In this document: piece by piece, positions 6,653 to 14,450 of the stretch
How the letters are laid out: every line of letters begins with the position of its first letter
Numbering within the stretch: the stretch's first letter is position 1
DNA from: Komagataeibacter oboediens
Lineage (GTDB): Bacteria > Pseudomonadota > Alphaproteobacteria > Acetobacterales > Acetobacteraceae
DNA length: 39,000 nucleotides
Assembly: GCF_003207815.1 (NCBI RefSeq)
Contig: NZ_NKTX01000025.1
Coordinates: forward strand, 1 to 39,000
Direction of reading: 5' to 3'
Made by a program: the position numbers and the translations under genes
Notes under the pieces: generated by a model
What the model saw: the letters and a program-made list of their open reading frames with translations, nothing else
What the model was told of the DNA's origin: nothing
The model's database searches: none

Positions 6653-7559
6653 GGAATACCGGTATCCAGTGAAGAAGGCTGGTGAGGATGAACCTCGCCA
6701 GCCCGCACAGGGGACGTTATCCCATATCATCCGGCTATATCAGGGCAGCGTAGAGTTTCATTCCGCGAAGCCTAAAACACAGAGTGTGAGAAGTCTTTAT
6801 CTGGGTGAGTTTGAAAATATTTTGGCGTTGCCAATACAGGACGTGAAGAGGAGAAATATCTTAACGATCAGAGATATGCTTTCTACAATTCGCGGGAACG
6901 GGGCCGCTAACGGTTTTCTAGCGGCAGCCAGATCATTATTCGCATGGGCAATCAGTCGTGATTGGGTTGAAATAAACCCGGCCGCCGGGGTCAAGCCGAT
7001 GCCTGTTTCTCCATTGCCCGCATGGACACCAGAGATCGTGCGGCAGGCCATGGAGACACTGACCCCTACCCTGAAACGCGCCGTCATTCTGGCCCTGTTT
7101 ACCGGGCAGCGCCGAGGGGATTTGTGCAGAATGAAGTGGAACGACATATCTGATGGTGTAATCTATCTCGTTCAGGGAAAGACTGGCGTCCCGCTCAGAA
7201 TACCCGTTCATCCCGCATTGCAAGCGCATCTTGAGCGCTGGCCCCGGACGAACGAGTTTATTTTAACAACATCAAGAGGGCGCCCATGCCGACCTGATAC
7301 ATTGTCTGGGGGGCTGTATAATGCGGCGGTGGAAGGGAAAATACCCAAGGGATTTAATATCCACGGCCTACGAAAAATGGCGGCGACGTTATTGGCAGAG
7401 GCCGGATGCTCTACACATGAGATCGCGGCAATAACTGGCCATAAAAGCCTTGCCATGGTTCAGCACTATACGGCGTCAGTCAATCAGGAGAAATTGGCGA
7501 AGGAGGCCATCAGTCGGATAAATGCCAGTTTCCTAAACGAAAAGGAAACTGGCTCGTAA
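6582..7559 (+). CDS. int: Tyrosine-type phage integrase
   Basis: Site-specific recombinase that integrates and excises the element. All catalytic residues of the tyrosine recombinase family are visible: R177 (TGQRRGD), K200 (QGKTGVPLRIP), H261 and R264 (HGLRK), H287 (TGHKS) and the nucleophile Y296 (HYTAS). The N-terminal ~150 residues hold the arm- and core-binding region. GTG 6582 starts inside the excisionase-like gene in another frame. 325 residues, intact. Base composition (AT-richer than neighbours in 6740-6960) suggests an origin separate from the rest of the module. It is the last phage gene before chromosomal sequence. Confidence 0.93.
   Translation: MKKKSDSTRRFKVVKKRLADGSIKEYRYPVKKAGEDEPRQPAQGTLSHIIRLYQGSVEFHSAKPKTQSVRSLYLGEFENILALPIQDVKRRNILTIRDMLSTIRGNGAANGFLAAARSLFAWAISRDWVEINPAAGVKPMPVSPLPAWTPEIVRQAMETLTPTLKRAVILALFTGQRRGDLCRMKWNDISDGVIYLVQGKTGVPLRIPVHPALQAHLERWPRTNEFILTTSRGRPCRPDTLSGGLYNAAVEGKIPKGFNIHGLRKMAATLLAEAGCSTHEIAAITGHKSLAMVQHYTASVNQEKLAKEAISRINASFLNEKETGS
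7524..7553 (+). other. Perfect 10-base hairpin at the integrase 3' end
   Basis: GCCAGTTTCC (7524-7533) and GGAAACTGGC (7544-7553) form a perfect stem with a 10-base loop, overlapping the last integrase codons. No T-run follows. It may stop or stabilise the integrase transcript, or be part of the attachment region, since the phage-host junction must lie close by. Only the inverted repeat itself is directly seen. Confidence 0.4.
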
Positions 7560-7578
7560 CATACTGAAAATACTAGGT

Positions 7579-7971
7579 TTAAAGATCCCCTGTCAGGAAC
7601 TGCGCGCGGCCCAGACCGAAGCTCCAGTGTTCATCCTGGTTTTCAATAACCGATACCATCAGGTCGGATGGCGCAAGGCCACAGCGGGCCTGCAGCGTTT
7701 CCGCCAGCAGCTTGTAGAACGCAGCAATCTGTTCCTTGCCACGCGGGCGCGAAACCACCTGCAGCAGCACGACCTTGGGCGTACGGGGAATGTCCAGCCC
7801 CGTATCCTCGATCACCATATGGGTGGGTTCGTGTTCGGATACCAGCTGGTAGCGATCGCGTGCAGGCACCTTGAACGCTTCCAGCATGGCGTCATGCGCA
7901 GCGTCGAGCAGCCCGCGCAGTTCCGCCGGGTTCCGCTGTCCTTTTACAACGTGAAAATGCAGCAAAGGCAT
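7579..7971 (-). CDS. Tautomerase family protein
   Basis: A 130-residue protein of the 4-oxalocrotonate tautomerase/MIF superfamily. After removal of Met, Pro2 would be the N-terminal catalytic base (MPLLHFHVVKGQR). Further family features are helix RNPAELRGLLDAAHDAMLEA and the second half LLQVVSRPRGKEQIAAFYKL. Start ATG 7971 has AAGGAAA upstream; a longer in-frame start at 8052 would overlap the transaminase and move Pro off the N-terminus. It lies 34 bases downstream of the transaminase gene on the same strand, so the two probably form an operon. Substrate unknown; keto-enol conversion of a transamination product is possible but speculative. Confidence 0.8.
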   Translation of the reverse strand: MPLLHFHVVKGQRNPAELRGLLDAAHDAMLEAFKVPARDRYQLVSEHEPTHMVIEDTGLDIPRTPKVVLLQVVSRPRGKEQIAAFYKLLAETLQARCGLAPSDLMVSVIENQDEHWSFGLGRAQFLTGDL

Positions 7972-8005
7972 GATGTTTTCCTTGTTCCTGTCTGAACGTC
8001 GAGGC

Positions 8006-9355
8006 TCAGCCGACCTGAATGATGAGCTGGCGAAGTGTCGAAACCATGTCACGCAGTTCCTGCGCGGTGGAAATGAACGGCGGCCCGAAGGAGACCGCCT
8101 CCCCCGTCACGCGCAGCAGCAGGCCGCCACGCAGGGCGGCTTCAAACAGGGCCTGCCCACGCGCGCCCGGTTTGCCGTCCACCGGTTTGAGGTCAATGGC
8201 CGCCGTCAGGCCAATATTGCGGATATCGGCAATGGTATCGAGGTCTTTCAGACTGTGGATGGCGTCTTCCAGCACGGGTTCAAGTTCGCGCACCCGGGCG
8301 ACAAGCCCTTCCTCACGCATGACATCCAGCACGACATGTCCCACCGCCGCTGCCATGGGGTGGCCGGAATATGTATAACCATGACAGAACTCGATGGCAT
8401 TTTCCGGACCGGTCATGAAGGTGTTGTAAATCTCGTCCGTGACGATCACCCCGCCCATCGGCACGATGCCATTGGTCACGGCCTTGGCGAAGGTAATGAT
8501 GTCCGGCGTTACGCCAAAACGCTGGGCGCCAAAGTTCTCGCCCATGCGGCCGAAGCCGGTAATGACTTCGTCAAAGATCAGCAGGATGCCGTTGGCCGTG
8601 CAGATTTCACGCAGGCGCTGCAGATACCCGACCGGCGGCACGATCACCCCGGTCGATCCCTGTACCGGTTCGACAATGACCGCAGCGATGGTGGAGGCAT
8701 CATGCAGCGTTACAAGCCGGACAAGATCTTCCGCCCGGTGGGTGCCCCATGCCGGCTGCCCGCGGGTAAAGGCCATGTGCGCGGGTTCATAGGTATGACG
8801 CAGATGGTCGACGCCCGGCATCATGCCGGCGGCGAACATCTTGCGGTTGGACACGATGCCCCCCACCGACATGCCACCGAAGCCGACACCGTGATAGCCG
8901 CGTTCGCGCCCGATCATGCGGAAACGGTTTCCCGCCCCCTTGATACGGTGGTACCCCAGCGCAACCTTCAGCGCCGTATCGACCGCTTCCGACCCGGAAT
9001 TGGCGAAGAAGACGTGATCCATGCCCTGCGGGGCAAGGTCGGCAATCCGTTCAGCCAGCGAGATGGCGCCGGGATGGGTCAACTGGAAGCTTGGCGCGAA
9101 ATCCAGCGTTTCGGCCTGCCTGCGCACGGCTTCGACAATACGCGGATGGGCGTGCCCCAGCGGGGTGCACCACAGGCCCGACAGGGTATCGAACAGCCTG
9201 TGCCCCTCGCTGGTCGTGTAATACGCCCCTTCGGCACTGACCAGCGTACGGGGGGGCATGTTGGCCCGCAAATGGCGGTTGGCGGTAAAGGGTTGCCAGT
9301 ACACCCCTTCGCGCTCGTTCCGGAGGAGTTCTGCTTTTTCTGAATCCTGAGCCAT
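8006..9355 (-). CDS. Class III aminotransferase, omega-amino acid (beta-alanine):pyruvate transaminase type
   Basis: PLP enzyme moving the amino group of beta-alanine or a similar omega-amino acid to pyruvate. Family features are visible along the whole chain: YWQPFTANRHLR near residue 20, FANSGSEAVDTALK (117-130) binding PLP phosphate, RGYHGV, IVEPVQGS, FDEVITGFGRMG (Asp262), the PLP lysine K291 in TFAKAVTNG, and HGYTYSGHP. It reads very like Pseudomonas omega-amino acid:pyruvate aminotransferase. Start ATG 9355 follows AGGA; an in-frame ATG at 9413 would add an atypical leader. 449 residues. It is divergent from a MocR-type regulator that probably controls it and upstream of the tautomerase. 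Confidence 0.88.
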   Translation of the reverse strand: MAQDSEKAELLRNEREGVYWQPFTANRHLRANMPPRTLVSAEGAYYTTSEGHRLFDTLSGLWCTPLGHAHPRIVEAVRRQAETLDFAPSFQLTHPGAISLAERIADLAPQGMDHVFFANSGSEAVDTALKVALGYHRIKGAGNRFRMIGRERGYHGVGFGGMSVGGIVSNRKMFAAGMMPGVDHLRHTYEPAHMAFTRGQPAWGTHRAEDLVRLVTLHDASTIAAVIVEPVQGSTGVIVPPVGYLQRLREICTANGILLIFDEVITGFGRMGENFGAQRFGVTPDIITFAKAVTNGIVPMGGVIVTDEIYNTFMTGPENAIEFCHGYTYSGHPMAAAVGHVVLDVMREEGLVARVRELEPVLEDAIHSLKDLDTIADIRNIGLTAAIDLKPVDGKPGARGQALFEAALRGGLLLRVTGEAVSFGPPFISTAQELRDMVSTLRQLIIQVG

Positions 9356-9497
9356 GTTACAATCCTGCACTGAAATCCGCCCCCAGTCCCTGATGCGAGG
9401 ACGATTCATTTCATGACCGTAAGTCCCGGCCCGCGCCCTGTATATGTACAATCCGGCCGCGCGTTGTGAAACTGTACTGATTGGCACCGGCTTTTCC
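9356..9497. promoter_or_regulatory. Divergent control region between transaminase and MocR regulator
   Basis: This 142-base gap holds both promoters. TGTAC occurs in direct orientation at 9445-9449 and 9473-9477, 28 bases apart. MocR-family regulators commonly bind direct repeats between their own gene and the divergent aminotransferase gene, so these are candidate sites. No convincing -35/-10 pair was found by eye. Confidence 0.3.
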
Positions 9498-10889
9498 ATG
9501 ACATCCCCCCCTTTCCGCAATCCGGACCGACGCAGCCACACGCCCCTTGTCGGCCAGATCGGACAGGATCTTGAAGACCGCATCCGCAGTGGTGTCCTGC
9601 GCCGGGGGGAACGGCTGCCATCCATCCGGCGCATGGCGCGGCAATGCGGGGTCAGCACCATTACCATCGCCAATACCTACCTGCGGCTGGCCAGCACGGG
9701 ACTGGTGGAAAGCCGGGGCACGCGAGGATATTTTGTCATAGGCCCGGAACGCGGCACGCCGCTGCTGCAACGCTCCATTGATTCCATGTGGCTGCTTCAG
9801 CACGCATATGAGGACGAAGCCCCGGTGATCAAGGCGGGATGCGGGTGGCTGCCATCCGACATGCTGTTCACATCGGCCACCCAGCGCGCGCTGACGGGAC
9901 TGTCGCCACAGAAACTGGCGGCCATGCTGGAATACGGCAACCCCTACGGCCATGCCGGATTGCGGCACAATATCCGCCAGATGCTGGCACGCCGGGACAT
10001 TGCCTGCACCGAAGGCAGCATCATCCTGACCCATGGGGCAAGCCAGGCGCTGGAACTGGCGGTGCGCTGTCTTTCAACGCGGGGTGATACGATACTGGTG
10101 GAAGATCCGGGGTATTGCAATCTCTACCCGGCCCTGCAGGCGCTGGGCCTGCAGATCGCCAGCATTCCGCGCCTGCGCGACGGTCCGTGCCCCGAACAGC
10201 TGGAGCGCATGGTGCGCCGGTACCAGCCACGCCTGTTCATAACGACCTCCATCCTGCACAACCCCACCGGCACCTGCAGTACGGCACGCAACATGCGTGA
10301 TGTCCTGCGCATTGCCCGGAAGCATGATGTGACCGTAATTGAAGATGACATCTTCCTGGACCTTGCCCCGGACGGGCAGCAGACACTGTCGCAACTGGGC
10401 GGACTGAATGCGGTTATCCATATCGGCAGCTTTTCCAAAACCATCGGACCGGGGCTACGTGTGGGATATGTCGCCTGCGCCCCGGATACCGCGCAGCGGA
10501 TCCTGCGGCAGAAAATGGCCAGTAACCTGACCACCGCTCCCCTGAATGAGGAAATTGTCCATAACATTGTCAGTAGCGGGCTGTACCGTCCCCATCTGGC
10601 GAATCTGCGTGAAAGCCTGATGCGGGCACAGGCACGCGTCTGCTCCCGTCTGGAACAGGCGGGGATGCAGCTTTACTTTCACCCCGCCGGCGGCATGTTC
10701 GCCTGGGCCCGGTTTGGAACCGACAGGGATGTGCGCGCCCTGGCGGAACGCGCCTGTTCATATGACATCATGCTGGCGCCCGGTCATCTGTTCCGCCCGG
10801 ATGAACAGCCCTCGCAATGGTTCAGGTTCAATGTGGCACATTCGGATAACCCGCGCCTGTTTGACTTCCTTGAACGCATGACGGGCTGA
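9498..10889 (+). CDS. MocR-type GntR transcriptional regulator with aminotransferase domain
   Basis: Residues ~10-80 form a GntR winged helix (PLVGQIGQDLEDRIRSGVLR, RGERLPSIRRMARQCGVSTI, then LVESRGTRGYFV). Residues ~110-463 are a fold-type I aminotransferase domain: EYGNPYGHAGLR, GASQALELA, HNPTG (N255-P256), and the PLP-binding lysine K314 in SFSKTIGPGLRVGY. Such proteins sense PLP plus an amino compound and activate a neighbouring pathway gene. The divergent omega-amino-acid transaminase is the obvious target. Start ATG 9498 gives a normal N-terminus; an upstream ATG at 9444 would overlap the candidate binding repeats. Confidence 0.88.
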   Translation: MTSPPFRNPDRRSHTPLVGQIGQDLEDRIRSGVLRRGERLPSIRRMARQCGVSTITIANTYLRLASTGLVESRGTRGYFVIGPERGTPLLQRSIDSMWLLQHAYEDEAPVIKAGCGWLPSDMLFTSATQRALTGLSPQKLAAMLEYGNPYGHAGLRHNIRQMLARRDIACTEGSIILTHGASQALELAVRCLSTRGDTILVEDPGYCNLYPALQALGLQIASIPRLRDGPCPEQLERMVRRYQPRLFITTSILHNPTGTCSTARNMRDVLRIARKHDVTVIEDDIFLDLAPDGQQTLSQLGGLNAVIHIGSFSKTIGPGLRVGYVACAPDTAQRILRQKMASNLTTAPLNEEIVHNIVSSGLYRPHLANLRESLMRAQARVCSRLEQAGMQLYFHPAGGMFAWARFGTDRDVRALAERACSYDIMLAPGHLFRPDEQPSQWFRFNVAHSDNPRLFDFLERMTG

Positions 10890-10899
10890 CATACTGTCT

Positions 10900-10930
10900 G
10901 GGAACAAGTGTTTCCGGGAGCCAAATTTTT
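10900..10930 (+). terminator. Candidate terminator of the MocR gene
   Basis: GGGAAC (10900-10905) and GTTTCC (10910-10915) pair over a 4-base loop with one G-T wobble, 11 bases after the stop codon. A T5 run follows at 10926-10930, separated by about 10 bases. The distance to the T-run weakens the call. Confidence 0.3.
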
Positions 10931-11045
10931 CAAAAAAGCGATATATTTGAATATTTTTAAAAAATATTCACAAGAAACTTCTTATTAATTACATAATTTA
11001 TCGTTTACTTCCAAATTTATTGTATTATACGCAACAAAATAAAAT
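10917..11045. other. Extremely A+T-rich intergenic stretch
   Basis: About 130 bases between the MocR gene and the methyltransferase remnant are composed mostly of A and T, with runs such as TTTTTAAAAAATATT, in sharp contrast to the GC-rich surroundings. It begins with ATTTTTCAAAAAAGCG, a motif close to one in the repeat-like segment at 13738-13822. It contains no ORF. It may be a decayed insertion or a nucleoid-protein binding region. Confidence 0.5.
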
Positions 11046-11889
11046 CTACATTTCGTAACCATCCATGCATGCATCAATAACATGCGGACCTGCTCCGGAC
11101 GTTGGCTGCCGCACGGGCCAGCCAAAATATGCAGAAATGCCGGCACGGTCATAATCCGTGACATGATTGAATCCGGCCCTGCGCAGAATATCGTGCATGT
11201 CTGCGGGAGTGAAGCGGCTCAGCCATGGTTCACCGACAGAAGACACGAAATGCGCCCGTTCTTCCATCAGTTTCCTGCGGTCCCCGTCGTAATTTTCAAC
11301 GGATTCCCCGTAATCGAATACAATTTCAGCATCAGGTATGGTCGCAATGAAGCGTAATATCTTTTCAATACTGTCGCGCCCCAGATACGGCACGACGCCC
11401 AGCCACGAAAAAAAATGCAGGCCGATCCGGGTCAAACCCGGCACGGACCAGACAGTCCACCAGGTCATCCCGTTCGAAATCAGCGGCCACGAAGGTCAGG
11501 GTATCCGGCGCCGTAATCCCCAACCGTGCAATATGCCCGCGTTTCCAGTCCTGCATGGCGGGCCTGTCCACCTCGAACACGACAAGGCCGTCCTTTCCAT
11601 GCGGGCCGCGCAGACCAAGCGTATCGAGGCCGGCCCCCAGCACAACGGCCTGCAGCACGCCACGCCGCACGGCTGCCGCCAGTCTGTCTTCCGCAATGCG
11701 GCTTCGAATGGCCATGAAGAGACGGAAGTTTTTCTCGCCCGGCGCGTCTTCCTCCATACCAGGTTGTGCACTGTCCCCGCCCGAGATCAGGACCGCGAGC
11801 GGATCAGCGAAGACCGCTCCCCTTTCCAGCAGTTGATGCCTTGCCCGATGCCGGGCGACACGCCATGCGGTTATGCTTGGACACTCCAT
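11046..11889 (-). pseudogene. SAM-dependent methyltransferase (leucine carboxyl methyltransferase/PPM1-like), frameshifted at a T8 tract
   Basis: The 5' part (11889 to about 11408) encodes a class I SAM methyltransferase N-terminal half, with LQAVVLGAGLDTLGLR (GAGLDT at 85-90) and FEVDRP (105-110). The 3' part continues in another frame with SWLGVVPYLGRDSIEKI and YFGWPVRQ. The switch falls in eight T residues on the coding strand (A8 at 11408-11415). With seven T the frames join as PAFFSWLGVVPYL, giving a normal ~280-residue protein; as read, the first frame ends 14 codons later. It could be a real mutation, a phase-variable tract, transcriptional slippage or a base-call error. Its substrate is unknown. 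The gene stands alone. Confidence 0.75.
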
Positions 11890-11947
11890 ATCAGGATAGA
11901 TCTTCAGCCCTGTTGCACCCGAAGCAAGCCAAGCACCCTGCAGGCCG

Positions 11948-12061
11948 TCAGATCAATTCACATTTCATAATCAGGCAGGCGGGGCAACAGCCCTGCACTC
12001 GCCCGCATCGGCATACATGCGGCATGCCCGTCCCATTCTTGCACATATCGCGTTTATCCAT
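11948..12061 (-). CDS. 37-residue cysteine-rich mini-protein
   Basis: ATG 12061 is preceded by a near-ideal ribosome binding site (GGGAGGAA, 5-base spacing). The 37-residue product has seven cysteines: C7, C17, C19, C25, C26, C29 and C34, in the order CRCGRVQGCCPACLIMKC, resembling a compact zinc- or metal-binding knuckle. It starts MDKRDMCKNGTGMPHV. No family is recognised. It is divergent from the amino acid permease, 62 bases away, and downstream faces the methyltransferase start. The strong binding site and clustered cysteines argue that it is real; it could also be a metal chelator or a small regulator. Confidence 0.5.
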   Translation of the reverse strand: MDKRDMCKNGTGMPHVCRCGRVQGCCPACLIMKCELI

Positions 12062-12123
12062 AGGTTCCTCCCTGCGGGACAGCATATAATGCCCGGCAGG
12101 GACAGGACGGGGAAAACGGGTGA

Positions 12124-13644
12124 ATGAAGTTTGATCGCGTAAAATCGCTGGACGCAATCATTGCGACATCGAAAAAGAAGTCGCTGAACCGTTCGCTTGG
12201 GGCGTTCCAGCTTACGATGCTGGGTATTGGCGGGATCATCGGCACCGGTATTTTCGTGCTGACATCCGAAGCCGCGCAGAAGGCAGGACCGGGCATGATG
12301 CTCAGTTTCATCCTTGCCGGTTTCATCTGCATGTGTGCGGCGATCTGCTATTGCGAACTGGCGTCCATGGTTCCGACTGCGGGATCGGCCTATACCTATA
12401 CCTATGCCGTAATGGGGGAACGGCTGGCATGGATGGTGGGGTGGGCGCTGATCCTGGAATACGCCATCGGGGCGGCCGCCGTGGCGTCAAGCTGGTCAGG
12501 GTATATGGTGGGACTGGTCCGGAACCTGCTTCATGTTGACATATCCCCCCTATGGGTCAACAGCCCGCAGGCAGGCGGGTACGCCAATCTGCCCGCGGTC
12601 GTCATTATCCTCATGATTACCTGGCTTCTTGTTCTGGGCACGACCGAAAGCGCGCGCGCCAATGCCATTCTGGTCGGGATCAAGGTCATGGCCCTGACGC
12701 TGTTTGCCGTCCTGGCCATTCCGGTCATGAGCACCAGTCATTTCATCCCGTTCATGCCAACCGGGATCACCGGCATGGCCGGAGCAGCCGCGTCGATATT
12801 CTTTGCCTATGTCGGTTTTGACGCCGTCTCCACCGCAGCCGAGGAAACTGAAAATCCGCAACGCAATGTTCCGGTCGCGCTGATCGCTTCCCTTGGCTTC
12901 TGCACGGCATTCTACCTGCTGGTTGCCCTTGGGGCCATTGGTTCCCCCCTTGGCGCACAGCCCGTCATGGCGGCGGATGGCAGCGTGCTGCCCCCCGGCA
13001 CGCTGGCGCTGGAATACAGGTGCCAGACAATCATGGCAGACGGGGCACCTACCCCGCTGCCATGCTCGCACGAAGCACTGGCCCATATCCTGCGGTCCAT
13101 AGGGTGGAACCGGGTCGGAAACCTGATCGGCCTTGCCGCGACCATGGCCCTGCCCTCCGTCGTGCTGATGATGATATTCGGGCAGACACGCATCTTTTTC
13201 ACCATGGCGCGCGATGGCCTGCTGCCCGCCGGGCTTGCCCGTGTCCATTCCCGCTACCGCACGCCGCATGTCGTCACCATTGTCACCGGCATTGGCGCGG
13301 CAGCAGGTGCTGCTTTCCTGCCGGTGGGCACCCTGGCTGACTATTCCAATTCCGGCACCCTGTTCGCATTCGCCATGGTGGCGATATCCGTCCTGATCCT
13401 GCGCCGGACCGATCCCATGCGTACGCGTCCGTTTCGCGCACCCGCCATATGGGTCATTGCGCCACTTGCCATTCTTGGGTGCCTTTACCTGTATCTGTCG
13501 CTGGATCTGGTCGCCATACTGGTTCTGCCGGCATGGGGCATGACCGGACTGGCCATCTATTACGGTTATGGTCGTGCGCGCAGCCATGTGGGCCGGCGGG
13601 ACACCGTAATACCCTGCCCGCAAAAGCAGTCGCGGGATAGCTGA
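12124..13644 (+). CDS. APC-family amino acid permease (YfnA/cationic amino acid transporter-like)
   Basis: Inner-membrane amino acid importer of the amino acid-polyamine-organocation superfamily. The start (SLDAIIATSKKKSLNRSLGA), the first helix motif GIGGIIGTGIFVLT and GSAYTYTYAVMGE closely follow Bacillus YfnA-type proteins. 12 to 14 hydrophobic segments are visible. A loop of about 50 residues near residues 280-330 carries two cysteines (EYRCQTIMADG and LPCSHEAL), longer than in YfnA. 506 residues. Start ATG 12124 follows GGGGAAAACGGG. The substrate cannot be told from sequence. The nearby transaminase/MocR genes raise the possibility of an omega-amino acid, but they are not in one operon. 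Confidence 0.87.
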   Translation: MKFDRVKSLDAIIATSKKKSLNRSLGAFQLTMLGIGGIIGTGIFVLTSEAAQKAGPGMMLSFILAGFICMCAAICYCELASMVPTAGSAYTYTYAVMGERLAWMVGWALILEYAIGAAAVASSWSGYMVGLVRNLLHVDISPLWVNSPQAGGYANLPAVVIILMITWLLVLGTTESARANAILVGIKVMALTLFAVLAIPVMSTSHFIPFMPTGITGMAGAAASIFFAYVGFDAVSTAAEETENPQRNVPVALIASLGFCTAFYLLVALGAIGSPLGAQPVMAADGSVLPPGTLALEYRCQTIMADGAPTPLPCSHEALAHILRSIGWNRVGNLIGLAATMALPSVVLMMIFGQTRIFFTMARDGLLPAGLARVHSRYRTPHVVTIVTGIGAAAGAAFLPVGTLADYSNSGTLFAFAMVAISVLILRRTDPMRTRPFRAPAIWVIAPLAILGCLYLYLSLDLVAILVLPAWGMTGLAIYYGYGRARSHVGRRDTVIPCPQKQSRDS

Positions 13645-13737
13645 CCCCTCATCCAGCGCGGCCAGGTAAGATGCCCCCGCGCACGGAAACAGGTCAGTAT
13701 AGATTGCTGCCTGAAAAGCCTGTCCGGAAAATATTCA

Positions 13738-13822
13738 GTCATCATAAGAACGTTTTTTCAGAAAGCTGTGGAAGACGTCGCTTTTTTTGAAAAAAGACGA
13801 TACCAAAAAACTTTTTTCTTTT
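13738..13822 (-). repeat. Repeat-like segment of poly-T/poly-A hairpins beyond the PAP2 gene
   Basis: Read on the minus strand, this segment contains AAAAGTTTTTTGGTATCG, then TCTTTTTTCAAAAAAAGCGA, then GCTTTCTGAAAAAACG. The T-run/A-run pairs can fold into hairpins. It resembles, from memory, a dispersed intergenic repeat seen many times in Komagataeibacter genomes; that is not verified here. A related core (TTTTTCAAAAAAGCGA) occurs at 10926-10941 after the MocR gene. It may also serve as a terminator for the leftward PAP2 gene. Confidence 0.4.
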
Positions 13823-13877
13823 ATCGATAAGTCATGATCAACCAATCCCGAAAAGATAGAAAAACAGGTCCGGTCCG

Positions 13878-14450
13878 TTACAGGTGATCGGGAAACAGCC
13901 CTTCTGGCGAAAAGACCTGACGGATCGTCGCTTCCGCCCCAAGATGGAACCCATGGAACAGCAGGGCGACACCAGCGATACAGGGCAGCATATATCCCCA
14001 TAATGAACGGGGCACCGGACCACATTTCATTCCCAATACCAGTCCGGCAATACACCCCACGCATGTGCCAACCATGACTTCGCCCATGGTATGGGCCTGC
14101 AATCGCCAGCGGGTATATCCCACAACACCCGCAACGCCCAGCAGGGGGACAAGCATGGCAACCGGGTGGCGAACAAGCACACGCCGCAGCAGCATGACCA
14201 GCAGACCGCCATATGTGACAATGGCAGCGGCCACATGACCACTGGGGCTGAATACACGGGCCTGCATGAACCATGCATAATACAGCCCCGCGATCTTGAG
14301 CAGCAGCATCGTACCCAGGGCCAGGCCGATAACAGTGCACCAGACCCACATGCCCCGCCACCATCCCCGCACGCCCATCACACAGGCGGCCGTCGCCACG
14401 ACCGGCAGAATATCAGCCTGATCGGCAAAATCGGTAATGAATTGCATCAT
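13878..14450 (-). CDS. PAP2-family membrane phosphatase
   Basis: Integral membrane protein with five to six hydrophobic segments and two of the three acid-phosphatase motifs: SPSGH (SGH at 70-72, acid histidine) and R114-x5-H120 (RWRLQAHTMGE, nucleophile histidine). The residue usually Asp after the second histidine is Glu124. The first motif (KxxxxxxRP) is not clear. 190 residues, a normal size for phosphatidylglycerophosphate or undecaprenyl-diphosphate phosphatases, which act on lipid phosphates at the membrane. Start is ATG 14450 or the adjacent ATG 14447. It is transcribed alone, convergent with the amino acid permease. Confidence 0.75.
   Translation of the reverse strand: MMQFITDFADQADILPVVATAACVMGVRGWWRGMWVWCTVIGLALGTMLLLKIAGLYYAWFMQARVFSPSGHVAAAIVTYGGLLVMLLRRVLVRHPVAMLVPLLGVAGVVGYTRWRLQAHTMGEVMVGTCVGCIAGLVLGMKCGPVPRSLWGYMLPCIAGVALLFHGFHLGAEATIRQVFSPEGLFPDHL

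Larger units (their letters stand above)
1..7560. mobile_element. Right-hand part of a prophage or related integrative element
   Basis: A block of phage-type genes runs from the left window edge to the tyrosine integrase that ends at 7559. Recognisable members are a KilA-N/KilAC antirepressor, ERF annealing protein, YqaJ exonuclease, ThyX, DUF3310, an excisionase-like protein and the integrase. They are packed almost without gaps, mostly with 4-base overlaps. Ordinary chromosomal metabolism (tautomerase, transaminase) starts at once on the other side. I infer that the right attachment site lies between the integrase end and the tautomerase 3' end near 7560-7600. The left end, structural and lysis genes are outside the window, so a complete prophage cannot be claimed. 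Confidence 0.8.

Noticed and set aside
7970-9343. 457-codon rightward frame
   Set aside because: Exactly antisense to the class III transaminase, which has all family motifs; the product has low-complexity His/Arg/Gly composition.
12550-13623. 357-codon leftward frame
   Set aside because: Antisense to the amino acid permease; no start signal and no recognisable protein family.
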